A stretch of DNA of 64,000 bases, taken from Pelagerythrobacter marensis (lineage in GTDB: Bacteria > Pseudomonadota > Alphaproteobacteria > Sphingomonadales > Sphingomonadaceae). Shown one piece after another: positions 50,404 to 59,112 of the stretch. The first letter of the stretch is position 1. Every line of letters begins with the position of its first letter. Where the stretch lies: assembly GCF_001028625.1 (NCBI RefSeq), contig NZ_CP011805.1, positions 1,426,001-1,490,000 of the forward strand. Direction: 5' to 3'. Below the pieces are notes generated by a model, which was not told the origin of the DNA, did no database searches, and was given only the letters and a program-made list of their open reading frames with translations. Made by a program: the position numbers and the translations under genes.

Positions 50404-51282
50404 TCAGATCACGTAGCTGAGCGCCATTCCGCTGGCTGCGATTTCGTGCGCGCAATCGGGTATGTGATCCCCATCGACCTGCACCGGCGCGACGCAGCGA
50501 TCGAACGCGACCCGCCGCACGGAACGGATTTCCGCCAGTCCCAGACGATCAAGCGGCAACCGCATGATCGCCGCGCCGGTCAGCGCGGCCGCGCCGATCC
50601 GGGTGGAGCGGCGCAGCGTGATCAATTCGACGGAATCGGCCGCCAGTCCGGCCCGTGGGCTGAGGCGGAATGGCCCGGCATAGAACGCCCCGTGCGATGC
50701 AATCGCAGCTTCTGCCTCGCATTCGAACGGCGTGCCGTCGGACAGTTCCCCGCTGATGGCGATCGTTTCGCGCGGCCAGCGGGCGAGTTGGCGCATCACC
50801 GATACGACATAGGCATATCGGCCTATTCGTCGCTTGAGATCGCCGGATACCTGCGCGACCGCATGACTGTCCGGCCCGATGCTGAGGCAGGCGACCACCG
50901 GCGTCGCGCCCAGCCGGTAAAGCGGTGCACGCACCCAAGTCTCCCGTCCGCCAGCCCACGCGGCCAGCACCTGATCCACGAAGCGCACGGGCGATCTGGC
51001 ATAGCCCAGTTCCCGCGCGACAAGATTGATCGTGCCGGCCGGCGCAATGCACAGCGGCACGCGCGCCGCATCGTCGCCCAGTGCCTCCACCGTGTCGCGC
51101 ACGGTCCCGTCTCCGCCCAGAACGCAGACGAGATCGGCGGCACCCGACAGGCGCGCACCGTCGCGAGCGCTGGGCAGCACAGCCACCTCCACGCCCTGCG
51201 CGCGGAACGCGGCGATCAACATGTCGAGCCGGCTCTGGCGAAAGCTGCCGGCGACCGGATTATAGACGAGATCCACTTTCAT
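50404..51282 (-). CDS. Diacylglycerol kinase-family lipid kinase
   Basis: A 292-residue soluble or peripheral kinase of the DAGK/YegS family. The nucleotide motif is LVCVLGGDGTVRDTVEAL, preceded by VDLVYNPVAGSFRQ and followed by PLCIAPAGTINLVARELGY. The C-terminal beta domain has the usual CVAPVQVDGD. Substrates may be phosphatidylglycerol, diacylglycerol or sphingoid lipids; the last would fit a sphingolipid-making organism but this is a guess. It sits opposite to and between purC and purS. Confidence 0.87.
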   Translation of the reverse strand: MKVDLVYNPVAGSFRQSRLDMLIAAFRAQGVEVAVLPSARDGARLSGAADLVCVLGGDGTVRDTVEALGDDAARVPLCIAPAGTINLVARELGYARSPVRFVDQVLAAWAGGRETWVRAPLYRLGATPVVACLSIGPDSHAVAQVSGDLKRRIGRYAYVVSVMRQLARWPRETIAISGELSDGTPFECEAEAAIASHGAFYAGPFRLSPRAGLAADSVELITLRRSTRIGAAALTGAAIMRLPLDRLGLAEIRSVRRVAFDRCVAPVQVDGDHIPDCAHEIAASGMALSYVI

Positions 51283-51440
51283 TCGCCGGGCCCCTAACAC
51301 CGGCAGATTGCGAATTGTTCAAGAAATCGGAGACTTGCGATGGTTGGCCCGCGCCCGCGCATGCACGACTTGCCCCCGCCGCCGCTACGCGCCATAGGCT
51401 GCGCGCGAGTCCCGATCTCGCAGCGAAAGGCGCCCCGCCC

Positions 51441-51680
51441 ATGAAAGTCCGCATCCATGTCAGCCTCAAGCCGGGCGTGCTCGATCCCCAGGGCCGCGCG
51501 GTCCATCATGCTCTGGAAGGGCTGGGCTTTTCCGGTGTGGACGACGTGCGCGTCGGCCGCCTGATCGAACTGGACGTCGCCGACGACACCAGCCAGGAGC
51601 AACTGGAAGAAATGTGCCGCAAACTGCTGGCCAATACGGTGATCGAGAACTTCCGTATCGAAACGATGGAGCCCGCGTGA
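51441..51680 (+). CDS. purS: Phosphoribosylformylglycinamidine synthase subunit PurS
   Basis: A 79-residue subunit that joins PurL and PurQ. MKVRIHVSLKPGVLDPQGRAVHHAL and the C-terminal LANTVIENFRIETMEPA are diagnostic. A purine-rich ribosome site is weak (gcgaaagg). The stop shares a base with the purQ start. purL, often next in other alphaproteobacteria, is not in the window. Confidence 0.96.
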   Translation: MKVRIHVSLKPGVLDPQGRAVHHALEGLGFSGVDDVRVGRLIELDVADDTSQEQLEEMCRKLLANTVIENFRIETMEPA

Positions 51681-52357
51681 TGGCGTTCCGCGGCGCGGTC
51701 ATCACTTTCCCCGGATCGAACTGCGACCGGGATATGGCTGTCGCGTTGGAAAAAGTGTCGGGCACGCCCGCACTGCGCGTCTGGCACGGCGATACCGACT
51801 TGCCCGATCGGGTCGATTTCGTCGCGGTACCGGGCGGCTTTTCCTACGGCGATTACCTGCGGTGCGGCGCCATCGCCAGCCGCAGCCCGGTGATGCGCGC
51901 GGTGGTTGCGGCGGCGGAGCGCGGCGTGCCGGTGCTGGGCGTTTGCAACGGCTTTCAGGTCCTGACCGAAACCGGCCTGCTGCCCGGCGCGCTAATGCGC
52001 AACGCGCAGCTCAACTTCATTTGCCGCACCGTCCCGCTGCGGGTGGAGAACAACCGGTCGCTGTTCACTGCTGGCTACGACGAAGGTCAGGAGATCGCGC
52101 TGCCGGTGGCCCATCACGACGGCAACTATTTCGCGGACGAGGACACGCTCGACCGGCTGGAAGGCGAAGGCCTTGTGGCGTTCCGCTATCTCGATACCTG
52201 CAACGGTTCGCGGCGTGACATTGCGGGCATCATCAACGAAGCCGGAAACGTCCTTGGCCTGATGCCCCACCCCGAACGGGCGATCGAGGCCGACCACGGC
52301 GGCAGCGATGGGCGCGCGCTGTTCGAAAGTGCGGTGAAGGGTCTGGTTGCCGCCTGA
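51680..52357 (+). CDS. purQ: Phosphoribosylformylglycinamidine synthase subunit PurQ (glutaminase)
   Basis: A 225-residue class I glutamine amidotransferase that feeds ammonia to PurL. The catalytic cysteine is in VLGVCNGFQVLTETGLLPG; the His/Glu pair is in GLMPHPERAIE near the end. AVITFPGSNCDRDMA and VPGGFSYGDYLRCGAIA are the other marks. The ATG at 51680 overlaps the purS stop by one base; GTG at 51677 is an alternative. It meets the GGDEF/EAL gene tail to tail. Confidence 0.97.
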   Translation: MAFRGAVITFPGSNCDRDMAVALEKVSGTPALRVWHGDTDLPDRVDFVAVPGGFSYGDYLRCGAIASRSPVMRAVVAAAERGVPVLGVCNGFQVLTETGLLPGALMRNAQLNFICRTVPLRVENNRSLFTAGYDEGQEIALPVAHHDGNYFADEDTLDRLEGEGLVAFRYLDTCNGSRRDIAGIINEAGNVLGLMPHPERAIEADHGGSDGRALFESAVKGLVAA

Positions 52358-52359
52358 AA

Positions 52360-54708
52360 TCAGGCGATCAGCGTTTCCCGATTTCGAAAGAGGGCCTGAA
52401 TTTCGTCTGCCGGCATCGGCCGGCCGAAATGGAACCCCTGGATCTTGTCGCACCCCAGACCGCGCACCAGTTCAACCTGTTCGGGTGTTTCGACACCCTC
52501 GGCCGTCGTGGCCATCTCCAGGCTCCGGGCCATCGCGACAACCGCACGCATGATCGCCAGACTTTCCTGCCCCCCCTGCGACGCGCCCTGAACGAAAGTG
52601 CGATCCACCTTGATGGTGGAGAACTGGAGCTTGCGCAGATAGCCGAGCGACGAATAGCCGGTCCCGAAATCGTCAAGCGCGACCGTGCATCCCAACGCCA
52701 TGACCTGCTCCAGCGAATTTCGGGCGACGTCGGGATCGCGCAGAAAAATGCTCTCCGTCACTTCGATTTCCAGCCGGCGGGCATCCAGCCCGCTCGATGA
52801 CAGCGCGTGAACGACCGACGCGGGAAAGTCGCGTTCCAGCAACTGTTCGGGCGACACATTGACCGCTACGCGCACGTGGCGGGGCCAGTTCACCGCCTCG
52901 CGACATGCCTGTTCCAGCACCCAGGCGCCGATCGGCACGATCAGGCGGGTATCTTCGGCCAGGGGAATGAACTTGCCCGGGCTGATAAAACCGTGATCGC
53001 GACTGTTCCACCGCATCAAGGCTTCGAAGCTGACGATCGTTTCGTCCCCGGCGTCGACGACCGGCTGGAAATTGAGCGACAACTCGCCGTCCTCCAGCGC
53101 ACGCCGCAAGGCCATTTCCAGCTTGCGCCGTTCCTCCGCCGTCGCGTGGAGGCGCGGTTCGTAGCCATAGTGGCCACTGCCTCCCTCTTCCTTCGCGCGA
53201 TAGAGCGCAAGATCGGCATTGCGCATCAGATCTTCCACCGTGGTTCCATCGCGGGGGCCGAAAGCAGATCCCACGCTCGCACCGATATACAGCGTGTGTC
53301 GGTCGATCTCGTAAGGCTGGGAAAGCCGTTCGATCACCTGGCGTGCGATACCTTCGACCCGCTCCGCATCCGCCGCATCGCGCACGACAATGGCGAATTC
53401 ATCGCCCCCAAGCCTGCCGCAAAGCGCGTTCTCGTCCATCAGTTCCTTGAGCCGGCGCGAAACCTGCGCCAGCAACCGGTCGCCGACGAGATGGCCGAGG
53501 GAATCGTTCACCCCCTTGAACCGGTCCAGATCGATCATCAGAAACGCGCAGCGCGTGCGCCATTGCCGCGCATGTTGCAGCGCATCGCCCAGCGCCTCGG
53601 TCAACATCAGGCGATTGGGCAGGCCCGTCAGCGTGTCGTAGCGCGCGAGATAGGCGATCTTTTCCGACGATTCCCGCTGTTCGGTGACATCCGAGCCGAC
53701 CCCGCGAAATCCTGCGAAGACGCCGTCGACGACCAGCGGCGTGCCCGACAGTTCCCACCAGCGAACCTGCCTGCCGATCGAAACCTTGACCATCAGGTTG
53801 GAGAAGCTCTCGCGCCGTTTCATTACCTCGGCCAGCTTGTGCAGGCTGGGCGGAAACGTTCCACCCTCCCAGGCATCGCCGGCCATCAGTTGCAGGAAGG
53901 ATTGCCCCTCAAGCTCTTCAGGCCGTTTGCCGAGCGCGAACGAGAAGCGCGCCGAAGCGCCCCGGACACGGCGCGACGCGTCGACCTGCCACAACCAGTC
54001 TGCCTCGTTTTCCTCGAACTCTCGCAGGAGGAGGGAGACGACTTCGCTCTTTTCCTCGCTGTCAGCTTCGGCGATCCGCGCAACGAGATAGATGCGCGCG
54101 ATCTGAATCGTACCGACACCCGCCAGCGCCAGGAAGAAGGCCACCAGGCCCATGAGTTGATATGCGCCTTCGATCGCCAGCACCGTCAACATGCCGGCGC
54201 CCGCGATGGCCCCGAAAACGACCGTACTGAACGGCGACCCCGAAACGACCAGCGCGGACCCGGCGATCAGGGTGCCGATCGCCACGATCATCACGAACCT
54301 GTCGTCCGGCGCGAGATAGGTGGTGAAAAGAATGATCGCGGCAGACCAGACCACCCCCAGCATTCCCGCCCGCAAAGCATGCCGGTGCAACTCGTTCGAG
54401 CGGATCTTGCGATTGTCCGCATCGCGCAGGCCTGCATCGTGGACGATGGCATAGGCGAGCACGATGCCGAGCAGGGCCAACCAGCCGGCCAGCAGCATCA
54501 GGGGAACCTGCCCCAGGCATGTCCAGGTGACCATGGCGGCGGCAAACGCGTGGCCGAGCAACCGTGTCTTCCACGCGTTGGCCACGCGCACCAGTTGCAT
54601 GCCCCGCAAGCGATTCCAGTCCGCGCTCGTCCCGCCCCGCAACCCCAGGACGGACGCCACCGACAGCTTGAAGGGGTCGACCCGATCTTCCCGGTTTACA
54701 TCAGTCAC
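52360..54708 (-). CDS. Membrane PAS-GGDEF-EAL cyclic-di-GMP signalling protein
   Basis: A 782-residue protein with five or six membrane helices in residues 50-210, a PAS-type sensor (about 230-345), a GGDEF diguanylate cyclase domain and an EAL phosphodiesterase domain. The cyclase motif is intact (CGRLGGDEFAIV), preceded by YDTLTGLPNR; an RxxD inhibitory site is not obvious. The EAL domain has SFEALMRW, EVTESIFL, LDDFGTGYSSLGYL and IKVDRTFV, so both activities may be present. It is the last core-like gene before the accessory region. Confidence 0.93.
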   Translation of the reverse strand: MTDVNREDRVDPFKLSVASVLGLRGGTSADWNRLRGMQLVRVANAWKTRLLGHAFAAAMVTWTCLGQVPLMLLAGWLALLGIVLAYAIVHDAGLRDADNRKIRSNELHRHALRAGMLGVVWSAAIILFTTYLAPDDRFVMIVAIGTLIAGSALVVSGSPFSTVVFGAIAGAGMLTVLAIEGAYQLMGLVAFFLALAGVGTIQIARIYLVARIAEADSEEKSEVVSLLLREFEENEADWLWQVDASRRVRGASARFSFALGKRPEELEGQSFLQLMAGDAWEGGTFPPSLHKLAEVMKRRESFSNLMVKVSIGRQVRWWELSGTPLVVDGVFAGFRGVGSDVTEQRESSEKIAYLARYDTLTGLPNRLMLTEALGDALQHARQWRTRCAFLMIDLDRFKGVNDSLGHLVGDRLLAQVSRRLKELMDENALCGRLGGDEFAIVVRDAADAERVEGIARQVIERLSQPYEIDRHTLYIGASVGSAFGPRDGTTVEDLMRNADLALYRAKEEGGSGHYGYEPRLHATAEERRKLEMALRRALEDGELSLNFQPVVDAGDETIVSFEALMRWNSRDHGFISPGKFIPLAEDTRLIVPIGAWVLEQACREAVNWPRHVRVAVNVSPEQLLERDFPASVVHALSSSGLDARRLEIEVTESIFLRDPDVARNSLEQVMALGCTVALDDFGTGYSSLGYLRKLQFSTIKVDRTFVQGASQGGQESLAIMRAVVAMARSLEMATTAEGVETPEQVELVRGLGCDKIQGFHFGRPMPADEIQALFRNRETLIA

Positions 54709-54729
54709 ACCCGCGGGATAGCGGCCAAT

Positions 54730-54767
54730 GGTTAGGACCGGGTAAAAGGGTTAGGATGGGGTAAAAC
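54730..54767. repeat. 19-bp tandem repeat next to the GGDEF gene start
   Basis: Two head-to-tail units, ggttaggaccgggtaaaag and ggttaggatggggtaaaac, differ at three positions. They begin 22 bp upstream of the GGDEF/EAL start and are the first sign of the accessory region. They may be part of a transposon end together with the following 45-bp-spaced repeats. Confidence 0.6.
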
Positions 54768-54790
54768 CGGGCTGCCTGGTAAAATCGAAG

Positions 54791-54895
54791 TTGGTTTGGA
54801 CACCGAGCGCGCCGGAACCCCGTATCTTGCGGTAATTAGGTTTTGACACCGATCGCTCAGTAACACGGATTTTATGGAAATAAGGTTCTGACACT
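54791..54895. repeat. Three 45/46-bp-spaced repeats GGTTnnGACAC (transposon-end-like)
   Basis: Three similar sites read ggtttggacac, ggttttgacac and ggttctgacac, with GACAC starting at 54800, 54846 and 54891. On the minus strand they read GTGTCnnAACC, a TGTC-led pattern as in TnsB/TniA-type transposase binding sites. They end 9 bp before the TniQ stop. Regular spacing and lack of coding sense support protein-binding sites at an element end; the matching other end was not found. Confidence 0.5.
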
Positions 54896-54903
54896 CACAT
54901 GCG

Positions 54904-56301
54904 TCATTCGAGCGATCGGGCTCCGAAAGAGGGCTTATCTGTGCCGAAGCCATCTCTTTCTACGACCGCCCGCAGCTTTCTGACCTCGTCGATGGTTCGC
55001 TTGCCCAATAGATGCAGCAGGTCGCTGTCGGATAGAGTTCTGTCGTTTCTCGACGCCTCAGTCAGAGCATAGCGGATAACGCGGAGATGGAAACTGTCTA
55101 GACTTTCGGCACGGTCGGTCAGCAATGAGCGAAATTGTCCTCCCAGATCGATGCGCCAAGCATGGGCAATCGCTGGCGAACGGCGAAAGATTTCGGTCGG
55201 GAGCGCTCGAACCGGGGGCTGCTCGAGAAGGATCTGATCGATTGTTGTGGACACCAGCTTCTTAAGCTCCTTTTCCGTCAGGCTCTCCATCCTCCTTCGC
55301 CTCTCCACCGCACTGAGGTCGACGTGAATGCCCGTCCAATCTCGTGTCTCGGCGGGAAAGAAGAAGCTACTCTTCTTGAGCTGGAGATACGATCGCAGCA
55401 CTGCATAGGTGAACGTCACCCGCGATGGCGGCGCATCTCTTGTCGTATGCATCGTTACCCAGCCGTAATGACCCGCGGTATTTACTGCCTTGGCCAACCA
55501 CGGCCACAACCGGATCAAATCGGCGCTATCCCGCCGGAATTCTCGGGCCAGCCGAACGTTATCGATGTCGTCATGGCCTGGACTCCTGCGGTAGCCGGTT
55601 TCCAGCACCATGGTCCGAAGCGATGGATCGAACGCGGGACGAGCTTTTCCCTGCCAATCCAAGAGGTCATAACCCACGGAGGCGAGATGAAGAAACCTTT
55701 CGAGGGAAGGTTCACCCATCTCTGGCAGCAGTGGCGATCCCTGGACTTGGGGTTCCGAAACGAGTTCGTATCGCTGCACGCCGGACGAAGTGGTCACCGA
55801 GGAAGCCCGGAGCGGAATACGATGTTCGACGCAGACCAGGCTCGTGGGCAGCTGGTGTCGTCGTTGCCAGTATCGCATACCGGCATTCGCCTCGTTCGCG
55901 AGATCGCAAGCTGGGCAAAAGCGGAGAAATTCGGGACGTGGCACATGGGACAGGCGACCAAGAACCTTGTTGTGCACTTTAAGATCGGAGAGCATCGCAC
56001 GCAGCACCTCGTCCCTTTGCCTCTGCTCAAGCAGTGCCACGAAGAAGGGATATAGGGTGTGTTCGCGGATCAACTGCGCTGGATCGGAGGCGCCAATCGC
56101 CTTGGCCAGGCTCGCGACCCCTATGGGAAGATCGTAGGCGAAGCGGACCTTCCGCCGCCCGAAAAGCGCTTCGTTCGTCGAATAGCTGTCCATTCGGGAG
56201 AGGGACGAGAAGCGCGCGACAGCCGAAAGCAGGAGCTCGTCCGCAAAGATGGGTGGAAAAAAAGGTGACGCGGCGTGTGCGCGATGGCTCGTTTCGCTCA
56301 T
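54904..56301 (-). CDS. tniQ: TniQ/TnsD family transposition target protein
   Basis: A 465-residue protein of the TniQ family, which selects targets for Tn7-like and Tn5053-like transposons. The N-terminus PIFADELLLSAVARFSSLS is typical, and a zinc site is formed by FCPACD (Cys129, Cys132) and LVCVEHRIPL (Cys157, His160), within the usual RYWQRRHQLPTSLVC context. The C-terminal half with ERRRRMESLTEKELKKLVS is likely DNA-binding. No TnsA, TnsB or TnsC gene is found in the window, so it is an orphan or its partners lie beyond the right edge. Codon use is more AT-rich than the core genes. Confidence 0.8.
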   Translation of the reverse strand: MSETSHRAHAASPFFPPIFADELLLSAVARFSSLSRMDSYSTNEALFGRRKVRFAYDLPIGVASLAKAIGASDPAQLIREHTLYPFFVALLEQRQRDEVLRAMLSDLKVHNKVLGRLSHVPRPEFLRFCPACDLANEANAGMRYWQRRHQLPTSLVCVEHRIPLRASSVTTSSGVQRYELVSEPQVQGSPLLPEMGEPSLERFLHLASVGYDLLDWQGKARPAFDPSLRTMVLETGYRRSPGHDDIDNVRLAREFRRDSADLIRLWPWLAKAVNTAGHYGWVTMHTTRDAPPSRVTFTYAVLRSYLQLKKSSFFFPAETRDWTGIHVDLSAVERRRRMESLTEKELKKLVSTTIDQILLEQPPVRALPTEIFRRSPAIAHAWRIDLGGQFRSLLTDRAESLDSFHLRVIRYALTEASRNDRTLSDSDLLHLLGKRTIDEVRKLRAVVERDGFGTDKPSFGARSLE

Positions 56302-56439
56302 CGCGCAGCCGGTAGCGGCCCGAAGTTCACCATCGATCGACGTTCGAACATTGCAGACTTGCGGGCGATTCCGCCCCTCCGGCGGAATGCTCGTGAAGGA
56401 GCCGAGGCAACGGCGCCGAGAAATGTCGGCTTTTGTGCT

Positions 56440-58617
56440 TCACGTAACCGGTCGGCAATCATGGGCTTCCGCACCGTCATTTTGCTGGATTGCTGCGACG
56501 TTTTCGGGATCCGCCTCGCTTTCGGCGTCCTGATCTAGGTCGGCGAGGTCCTTTTCCATCGCTGCTATCGCATGGCCGTTCGCGACCTGTGCATATTCGA
56601 GCATCGAACGGGTCCCCATGACCGACCATTCCGAATTGAGGCCCTGCTTCTCGATCTCGTGGAGCAGCAGACGTTCGTCATCGTTGACGGTCTTCTCGTC
56701 CGGCATCGAGCCTATCAGGTAACCATGGACCGTCACCTTCCGGTTGAGTTCGGTCCGGCAGTAGGTCTCGATCTTGGCCATGTAGCCCTTCAACTGGACG
56801 AGATGCTCGTGCTTGAGAGGGAGGCTGGTCGACTTGAGTTCCACCACGATGATGCGGTGTGGCTGCCCGGTATCGCTCATCAAAAAGACGAGGTCCGGTC
56901 GCTTGGGGTCATCCAGCGCCGCCTGCGTGTCGACACCGAGATGCTCGGCGAGCATTGTCGACACGTTCGTCAAGCGCTCGTCGCTGGTCAGGTAGCGATT
57001 GAATTCCGGCCTGATCAGCCACGGCTCTTCCTTCAGGAGCTGGTGCAGTTCCTTCTCTATGCCCTTCTTCTTCCAGAACTCATGCTCGCCCTTCCGAACC
57101 AGGGCGAGCAGCGCGTTAATGGCGTCCCGGCGGCCGCGGTAGATCTTGAGCGCGTCGCTCTTCTCGATGTCCGCCAATTCGATGAGGTTGAGCGCGACCT
57201 GCCGGATCGTCTCCACGTTGGTCTCGAGATGGCTGAGACGGATCAGAACCTCGCCGGTGTTCATGGTCTGGACGATGAGCGGCGCGAGCTCCTCGAACTC
57301 GCGCGAGTCGGCCCCGTGCTCGATGGCGAGCCGACGCAGCAACCGACGCGCTGACGCCTTTGCAGGTCCTTCCAGCGTGCTGGTCATCTGCATGGCGAAG
57401 CGGGCTTTGGGCGCCTTGGTGATCTCGTCGTCGACCACCTCCTCCTTCCACTTCGCATGGGCGGCCAGGGCGCGTCGCATCCGCTCCTCGACGAACTCAA
57501 GGAGTGCGGCGACGATCTCGTTGTCCTCGCGCAGCTGGCTGCGATTGGTGTTGATAAGGTCGATGCCATGCCGGTCGAGTTCGTCGGCCTGCACGATGCA
57601 TTCCATGTAGCTCTGGCTGTGGAAGTTGTGCATGCCCGTGGGCAGCCCGAAGAGCGAGGGACCGGCCGCGAGCCGCTTGTTGCAGTAGATCCGCGCGCCG
57701 CGCTGGCTGGTGGGGAGGTTCTGTCTGCGGAAGCCCACCATGTAGCGGACGGGCATGGTGGCCAGCTCGCCGATCTGGACCTCGTCGTCCGCCAAGTCGT
57801 CTTCCGACGCGCCGTGCGGGTAGACGAAGACGTAGTCGGGATCGGGTTGTTCTATCAGCGTATCGTTGATGTGGATCGCCATCTCGTCGGCGCGGATGCC
57901 GAAGAACGCACTCCGTATCTGCTTGGCGATGGTTTCAAAGGCGTAGCGCACGGCATCGGACTTCAGGCCGTATAGCGTGACGGTGGTTCCCTTCTGTTCG
58001 ATGGGCCGCCCTTCGATGTATTCGGCCGGGATACGGACCTCGCCGATGTCCTCGGCTTCGCGGATCACCGCATCGTCGAGCGTGAAGACGGTCGCGAAGT
58101 CCTGCCCCTCCCTCTTGGTCTCGATAACCACCTTCGTCGCCGCGCCGAAGCCCGCGAGTTTTCCGAGCCCCTTTCGTCCCATGACATGTCGCTTGCCGCT
58201 CTCCGAGGTGAGCACGGTCTCTTCGCCGTCCGCGTCTTCCCGGCGCTTGCGGTTGACGGGCAGGAACCGCTCCTCGATCTGTTCGGGCGACATACCGTGC
58301 CCGTCGTCACTGATCGTGATCTTCAGGTCTTCGGGCAACGGCGTGAGCAGGACGGTGAACGGGTCACGATCCCCTGCCTCGACCTGCGCCTTGGCAGTCT
58401 CCCGCGCCTTCCCTCTCGCTTCCTCGATAGCGTCGAAGGGTATTGAGATGTCTACGCGGGTCGCCTCCGCATCGTGGGCGTTGGCAACGAACTCCACAAG
58501 GCACTTGCCGATCGTGGCATACATGTTGATGCCGAGAGCCTCGAGCATGCCCCCTTGTATCTTGAGCGGGAATTCGGCGGGTCGGTCCTGTTGGCGAATC
58601 GTATTTGGGCTGTTCAT
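56440..58617 (-). CDS. GHKL ATPase fused to a PD-(D/E)XK nuclease domain (putative defence effector)
   Basis: A 725-residue protein. The first 250 residues are a Bergerat-fold ATPase with all motifs: N-box CLVEFVANAHDAEAT (Glu42, Asn46), G1 ISDDGHGMS (104-108), G2 GRKGLGKLAGFG (147-158) and G3 KGTTVTLYG. A helical middle follows. Near the C-terminus EPWLIRPEF and PDLVFLMSDTGQPHRIIVVELK give Asp575, Glu593 and Lys595, a PD-(D/E)XK nuclease pattern like DUF4263/Shedu. The tail is acidic. It lies on the same strand downstream of a C5 methyltransferase, suggesting a modification-sensitive nuclease. No matching named system is known to me. Confidence 0.75.
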   Translation of the reverse strand: MNSPNTIRQQDRPAEFPLKIQGGMLEALGINMYATIGKCLVEFVANAHDAEATRVDISIPFDAIEEARGKARETAKAQVEAGDRDPFTVLLTPLPEDLKITISDDGHGMSPEQIEERFLPVNRKRREDADGEETVLTSESGKRHVMGRKGLGKLAGFGAATKVVIETKREGQDFATVFTLDDAVIREAEDIGEVRIPAEYIEGRPIEQKGTTVTLYGLKSDAVRYAFETIAKQIRSAFFGIRADEMAIHINDTLIEQPDPDYVFVYPHGASEDDLADDEVQIGELATMPVRYMVGFRRQNLPTSQRGARIYCNKRLAAGPSLFGLPTGMHNFHSQSYMECIVQADELDRHGIDLINTNRSQLREDNEIVAALLEFVEERMRRALAAHAKWKEEVVDDEITKAPKARFAMQMTSTLEGPAKASARRLLRRLAIEHGADSREFEELAPLIVQTMNTGEVLIRLSHLETNVETIRQVALNLIELADIEKSDALKIYRGRRDAINALLALVRKGEHEFWKKKGIEKELHQLLKEEPWLIRPEFNRYLTSDERLTNVSTMLAEHLGVDTQAALDDPKRPDLVFLMSDTGQPHRIIVVELKSTSLPLKHEHLVQLKGYMAKIETYCRTELNRKVTVHGYLIGSMPDEKTVNDDERLLLHEIEKQGLNSEWSVMGTRSMLEYAQVANGHAIAAMEKDLADLDQDAESEADPENVAAIQQNDGAEAHDCRPVT

Positions 58618-58680
58618 CCTTCGGTTATGCCCGTTTCGGCAGGACTTGCCATCTCATCGATCCGTCAGTTTTCAACGCTC

Positions 58681-58854
58681 CTAAACTGCTGGAAGTCGGG
58701 CGCGCTCGGATCTTCCTTCGATGGCGTTCGAGGAATAGGTAAGCTCGATGTCCCTGGATCGCTGGAGATCAGGGGGCAGCAGTTCGTCCTTGGTCGTTCG
58801 AAGGTCGTCGAGCCTCGATTTCAACCTTTCGATACGCTTGGTGAGCTGTTCCAT
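58681..58854 (-). CDS. 57-residue micro-ORF with Fic inhibitory-helix motif
   Basis: A coiled-coil start (MEQLTKRIERLKSRLDDL) is followed by DIELTYSSNAIEGRSE, which matches the N-terminal helix of Fic proteins (usually TYxSNAIEGNTL); the S-x3-E-G inhibitory motif is kept. The frame then stops after ten residues and no Fic catalytic motif (HPFxxGNGR) is present nearby. A ribosome site ggggag precedes the ATG. It is either the remnant of a truncated fic gene or a free antitoxin-like peptide. It lies 63 bp upstream of the ATPase start. Confidence 0.5.
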   Translation of the reverse strand: MEQLTKRIERLKSRLDDLRTTKDELLPPDLQRSRDIELTYSSNAIEGRSERARLPAV

Positions 58855-58881
58855 TTTCCACTCCCCGTGATGCCTTCATGA

Positions 58882-59112
58882 TCAATATGGTCGATGGCTT
58901 TCAATTCTACCAGTCGTCTGGAGCCACGCTCGCCCTGCGATGGCGAAGGGATCACGCCAACCCGTCCCTTCAGGGCCCCCATCTAGATAACCGCGCGACT
59001 TGCTAAGCCCACGTGCCGTATCCTCAACACGATCGTGAGCTCGCCAAAGCCCGATAGATGGTTCGCTCTTACTCGGAAATGGCCCCCTGTCGGGACAAGT
59101 TGCCCTGCTCAT
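58882..59112 (-). CDS. Possible 76-residue protein coupled to the methyltransferase gene
   Basis: This frame begins with an ATG overlapping the methyltransferase stop (ATGA) and encodes a basic protein starting MSRATCPDRGPFPSKSEP and ending GRIESHRPY. Codon third positions are not strongly GC-biased and no family is recognised, so it may be non-coding. The ATGA overlap is the main support. If real it would be part of the methyltransferase transcript. Confidence 0.3.
   Translation of the reverse strand: MSRATCPDRGPFPSKSEPSIGLWRAHDRVEDTARGLSKSRGYLDGGPEGTGWRDPFAIAGRAWLQTTGRIESHRPY

Noticed and set aside
52807..54735. 642-residue plus-strand frame
   Set aside because: Antisense to the GGDEF/EAL gene; no domain seen.
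54732..54953. 73-residue minus-strand frame
   Set aside because: It consists of translated end repeats (CQNLI units twice) and has no ribosome site; treated as repeat DNA.
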